Assembly (NCBI GenBank): GCA_023380675.1
Contig: JAMCRS010000332.1
Coordinates: 1,288 to 10,142 of the forward strand
Reading direction: 5' to 3'
Length of the DNA: 8,855 nucleotides
DNA from: Chloroflexota bacterium
Lineage (GTDB): Bacteria; Chloroflexota; Anaerolineae; UBA4142
Below the pieces are notes generated by a model, which worked only from the letters and a program-made list of their open reading frames with translations, searched no databases and had not been told where the DNA came from. The translations under genes were made by a program, and so were the position numbers. Positions within the stretch are counted from its first letter, which is position 1; every line of letters starts with the position of its first letter. Positions 6,122 through 8,855 of this stretch are shown here, one piece after another.

Positions 6122-7479
6122 GCGGCCGCCGGGTGCACCTGATCGGCATCGGAGGCATCGGCCTTTCCGCCATCGCACAGATCCTGCTGGCGCGGGGGTA
6201 CGCGGTCACCGGCTCCGACCTTGCCGCGTCACCAGTCACCAAGCGGTTGTCCGAGTTGGGTGCTCGAGTATTCATTGGACACCGGGCGGAGAACGTGGGC
6301 CAAGTTGATCTGGTGCTGGTGACATCCGCAGCGCCCTCCGACAATGTTGAAGTGGCAGAGGCGAAGCGGCGAGGGATTCGCATAGCCACGCGCTATGATT
6401 TCTTCCCCGAAATCACAGCAGGCAAGACGACGATTGCGGTCGCGGGGACACATGGCAAGACGACGACGACCGGCATGATCGCGTCGATCTTGATCGACGC
6501 CGGACTCGACCCCGACGTCATCGTCGGCGGAATGATTCCGGGATTCGGGAACGCGCGTGCAGGAAATGGCGAGCACTTTGTCGTCGAAGCGGATGAATAC
6601 GGCCGGGCCTTTTTGGGGCTAAACCCCAAGATCGCGGTCGTAACGAGTATAGAGATGGACCATCCTGACACGTTTCGGAACGTCGAACAAGTTGGCCAGG
6701 CATTTCAAGAATTTGTCGCCAGAGTGCCCGGCGACGGGCTCGTGATTGGCTGCGGAGACTCTCCGCGTGTCGCCCAACTGCTTGACGCCCGCTCTGGAAA
6801 TGTGGCGCGCTATGGTTTCGGAGAGCCGAACGACTGGCGCGCAGTCGACGTCAAAATGAACCCAGGTGATGGGAGCGAATTTTCGGTCCTGCACGGCGCG
6901 GGGATTGCCGGTGCGTATGGACTTTCAGTGCCCGGTCGACACAATGTGTTGAACGCCGTTGCGGCAGTCGCCGTTGCCGACCGGCTCGGGATCGATTCGG
7001 GCCAGGCACGCGAAACCCTGAGGAAATTCGCGGGCGCCGGCCGGCGCTTCCAGGTCCGCGGTGACTTCCGCGGCGTTACAGTCGTAGACGACTACGCGCA
7101 TCATCCGTCGGAGATTCGGGCTACGCTCGCCGCCGCACGCGCGCGCTACCCTGGCCGTGCCGTCTGGGCCGTATTCCAGCCGCACACCTATTCCCGGACG
7201 CAGGCGCTCTTAAGCGACTTTGCCTCGGCCTTTTCCGACGCAGACCATGTCGTCGTAGTCCCGATCTTCGCCGCACGCGAGCGCGACTCGGACGGCGTGA
7301 GCGGCGATCAGATCGTTCGGCGGATGGACCACCCGGACGCTCGCTACGTCTCTTCGCTGGACGAGTGTACGACGTACCTGAGCCGGCATCTCGCCGCCGG
7401 CGACGTGCTCATCTTGCTCGGGGCAGGGGATGTCTACCGCATAGCCGATGCGGCCGGAACTTGGCTGCAAGGAGCATAG
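6118..7479 (+). CDS. murC: UDP-N-acetylmuramate--L-alanine ligase MurC
   Basis: First Mur ligase, adding L-Ala to UDP-MurNAc with ATP in the cytoplasm. The 453-residue protein has the full set of motifs: N-terminal HLIGIGGIGLSAIAQ (residues 7-21) for UDP binding, ATP loop AGTHGKTTTTGM (109-120), EADEYGRAFL (157-166), MDHPDTF around 181, PGRHNVLNA (272-280), the AGAGRRFQ region, DDYAHHPSEI (324-333) and FQPHTYSR (353-360). The GIGGxGxSxIA loop and the HHPSE motif separate it from MurD, MurE and MurF. The usual TNIE before the DH reads TSIE here, a mild change. ATG at 6118 overlaps the murG stop by four bases (ATGA), with GAGG seven bases upstream, so translation is coupled. Length is normal and no defect is seen. 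Confidence 0.97.
   Translation: MSGRRVHLIGIGGIGLSAIAQILLARGYAVTGSDLAASPVTKRLSELGARVFIGHRAENVGQVDLVLVTSAAPSDNVEVAEAKRRGIRIATRYDFFPEITAGKTTIAVAGTHGKTTTTGMIASILIDAGLDPDVIVGGMIPGFGNARAGNGEHFVVEADEYGRAFLGLNPKIAVVTSIEMDHPDTFRNVEQVGQAFQEFVARVPGDGLVIGCGDSPRVAQLLDARSGNVARYGFGEPNDWRAVDVKMNPGDGSEFSVLHGAGIAGAYGLSVPGRHNVLNAVAAVAVADRLGIDSGQARETLRKFAGAGRRFQVRGDFRGVTVVDDYAHHPSEIRATLAAARARYPGRAVWAVFQPHTYSRTQALLSDFASAFSDADHVVVVPIFAARERDSDGVSGDQIVRRMDHPDARYVSSLDECTTYLSRHLAAGDVLILLGAGDVYRIADAAGTWLQGA
7469..7474 (+). promoter_or_regulatory. Ribosome binding site of the murC-murB intervening gene
   Basis: AAGGAG, one of the best SD matches in the window, lies seven bases before the ATG at 7482 and overlaps the last codons of murC. 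It is strong evidence that the unknown reading frame is translated and that 7482 is its start. Confidence 0.8.
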
Positions 7480-7481
7480 GC

Positions 7482-8240
7482 ATGTCGGAAGTTGTAGGCG
7501 TACGGAGTCTGATCTACTGGTGGGGCGCGCTGACCGCGACGATTTTCGTCAACGATTGGCTAAAGCAAATCGCGGGATTTTTCCAGGACCCGAAATCGTT
7601 TTCGTCCGACAAATTTCCTTTCAACGTTCTGCCGGGCCTCAATTCGTCGATCGACAGCGCTGCAAACTATCTTCGAGACCAGATCAAGCTCGATCCGCAG
7701 CAAGTCATTGCGGGATCCGGCTCGCTGGCGTTCTACGGCTGGATGTTCGCCGTCGCCGTCGGGCTGATCTTTCTGGGAATTGGCGTCGCGCTTTACGTCC
7801 GGGCGCTGAACACGACCGCGTGGGCGGACGATTTCGCAGCGCTCGCCGGCATCTACGTGATTTTGAGGATCGAAGGGCACATCGCCGCGGTCGCCGCGCT
7901 GCCGATTCAAGGATGGTTCCGTGACCTAGTGGACAGCCCGGGGTCGGCCTTTATCATCTTGATGATTTTGCTCGCCGCGCTCGTTTTCATGGGAGAGGGA
8001 TTTCGAAGCAAAAGGGCGTTTTGGCGCGGACTGCTCGAGGGCTCCCTCATCGCTCTTTTCATGTTCCCGCACGAGACCGCCTCCGCCATCGGCTTCGTGA
8101 TCCAGTCATTGGCACAGTTCGGCGCCAGCTTGACGGTTCCAGAGAATGCGCCATTTGCGATCATTTGGGGCCTGTTGGGAATGTTTCTGGCGCTGCGGCG
8201 CCTGACGACGCAGGAGGCCGTGAGTCAGGCGGGACACTAG
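7482..8240 (+). CDS. Uncharacterised polytopic membrane protein between murC and murB
   Basis: I do not recognise this 252-residue protein. It begins two bases after the murC stop, behind a strong AAGGAG site, and ends three bases before murB, so it is a genuine operon member. Hydrophobic segments lie near residues 10-27, 83-106, 117-141, 155-173, 186-210 and 223-238. The basic loop 174-183 and the C-terminal RR (239-240) suggest six helices with both ends in the cytoplasm. That puts 28-81 outside the membrane, a stretch of mixed charge with short amphipathic runs. Helix three contains R129, E131 and H133, and helix five H197 and E198; buried charges suggest more than a passive anchor. It does not look like FtsQ (one helix plus POTRA), FtsL, FtsB, MurJ or a SEDS protein. 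Context suggests a role in wall synthesis or division, which is inference only. Confidence 0.85.
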   Translation: MSEVVGVRSLIYWWGALTATIFVNDWLKQIAGFFQDPKSFSSDKFPFNVLPGLNSSIDSAANYLRDQIKLDPQQVIAGSGSLAFYGWMFAVAVGLIFLGIGVALYVRALNTTAWADDFAALAGIYVILRIEGHIAAVAALPIQGWFRDLVDSPGSAFIILMILLAALVFMGEGFRSKRAFWRGLLEGSLIALFMFPHETASAIGFVIQSLAQFGASLTVPENAPFAIIWGLLGMFLALRRLTTQEAVSQAGH

Positions 8241-8243
8241 TTG

Positions 8244-8855
8244 ATGGACCATGCTCTGACGGCATTGCGCGCCGCGCTCGGAGATCGCGCGAGGGAAGGC
8301 GAGCGGCTCGCCCCCCACACGACCTTTAGAATCGGCGGCCCGGCCGACCTTTTTGCCGAGGCGAGGACGATTGAGGACTTGGTCGCTTTTGCCAAGGCTT
8401 GTCGCGAACATGGGGTCCCGTTCTTCGTTCTCGGCAAGGGCTCGAACCTCCTCGTTCTGGACGGAGGGATTCGCGGGCTCGTCGTCGAGAACCGCTGCGG
8501 AGCGTTCGAGTTGCACGTTACAAACACGGAGCAGGCCGTACTGAACGTCGAAAGCGGAGCGTCGCTGCCGGGAACGGCGAATCGACTGGCCCGGCAGGGC
8601 TGGTCGGGTCTCGAGTGGGCGATTGGTGTGCCGGCGACTTTCGGCGGCGCCTTGGTGGGAAACGCCGGCGCGCACGGAGGTTCCATCGGCGACAACGTGC
8701 GGTCGGTGACCGCGTTAGATGCCGGCGGGGCTGTTCGCAGGTTACACAAGAACGAATGCGGGTTCGAGTACCGGTCGAGTTGCTTCAGGCGCAGCGGCCA
8801 GGTTGTCCTGAGCGCCGAGTTCGAGCTGCGCCGCGACGATCCGAAGCTGTGCATC
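8244..8855 (+). CDS. murB: UDP-N-acetylenolpyruvoylglucosamine reductase MurB (3'-truncated by window)
   Basis: Cytoplasmic FAD enzyme that reduces UDP-GlcNAc-enolpyruvate to UDP-MurNAc with NADPH, supplying MurC. 204 residues are present with no stop before the window end; a full MurB is about 290-340. Visible FAD-domain motifs: TTFRIGGPADLF near residue 26, LGKGSNLL (63-70) and GVPATFGGALVGNAGAHGG (128-146), where many MurBs have GIPGT and GAYG. YRSSCF (176-181) carries the Arg of the substrate site. The C-terminal catalytic Ser and Glu lie outside the window. The ATG at 8244 directly follows an in-frame TTG at 8241; either could be used, with a weak GGCGGGA site at 8228-8234. It starts three bases after the preceding stop, so it belongs to the same operon. 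Confidence 0.96.
   Translation, partial: MDHALTALRAALGDRAREGERLAPHTTFRIGGPADLFAEARTIEDLVAFAKACREHGVPFFVLGKGSNLLVLDGGIRGLVVENRCGAFELHVTNTEQAVLNVESGASLPGTANRLARQGWSGLEWAIGVPATFGGALVGNAGAHGGSIGDNVRSVTALDAGGAVRRLHKNECGFEYRSSCFRRSGQVVLSAEFELRRDDPKLCI

Noticed and set aside
7034..7047. 14-bp palindrome in murC
   Set aside because: It encodes the conserved AGAGRR region before the MurC DDYAHHP motif, so codon choice in GC-rich DNA explains it.
8241..8243. TTG at 8241 as the murB start instead of ATG 8244
   Set aside because: It cannot be excluded and differs by one residue; ATG was preferred as the commoner start codon.

Overview
The window is a segment of a bacterial dcw (division and cell wall) cluster. 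It holds eight tightly packed genes, all on the + strand: 'murF (5' end outside the window), mraY, murD, ftsW, murG, murC, an unrecognised membrane-protein gene, and murB' (3' end outside). It has no RNA genes, CRISPR, transposases, attachment sites or convincing Rho-independent terminators. The DNA is GC-rich throughout with even codon use, so the block looks native. The order matches the classical dcw cluster. MurD has an HGGG-type N-terminal glycine loop, and MurG has Y-L-P-D where most bacteria have H-E-Q-N. From memory these suggest Chloroflexota (Thermomicrobia-like) or a neighbouring GC-rich phylum, but no phylogenetic test was possible.

Layout: 1-1347 murF, whose 3' end carries a perfect 28-bp tandem duplication that shifts the frame and pushes the stop 16 bp into mraY. 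1332-2315 mraY. 2357-3754 murD. 3755-3876 is the only sizeable non-coding gap (122 bp) and is dense in inverted repeats. 3877-5118 ftsW, whose last 107 bp overlap murG. 5012-6121 murG, joined to murC by a 4-bp ATGA overlap. 6118-7479 murC. 7482-8240 a 252-residue predicted polytopic membrane protein of unknown function. 8244-8855 murB, still open at the window end.

Together the genes take UDP-MurNAc to polymerised glycan. MurB makes UDP-MurNAc, and MurC, MurD and MurF add L-Ala, D-Glu and the terminal dipeptide (MurE is not in view). MraY moves the pentapeptide-sugar to undecaprenyl phosphate (lipid I), MurG adds GlcNAc (lipid II), and FtsW is the SEDS-family polymerase of the septum. Short spacings and overlaps suggest one operon with translational coupling, possibly with a second promoter ahead of ftsW.

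This is mostly an ordinary wall-synthesis block. The items that stand out are the murF frameshifting duplication, a His in FtsW where SEDS polymerases have their catalytic Asp, the unknown membrane gene between murC and murB, the long ftsW/murG overlap, and the repeat-rich gap before ftsW.
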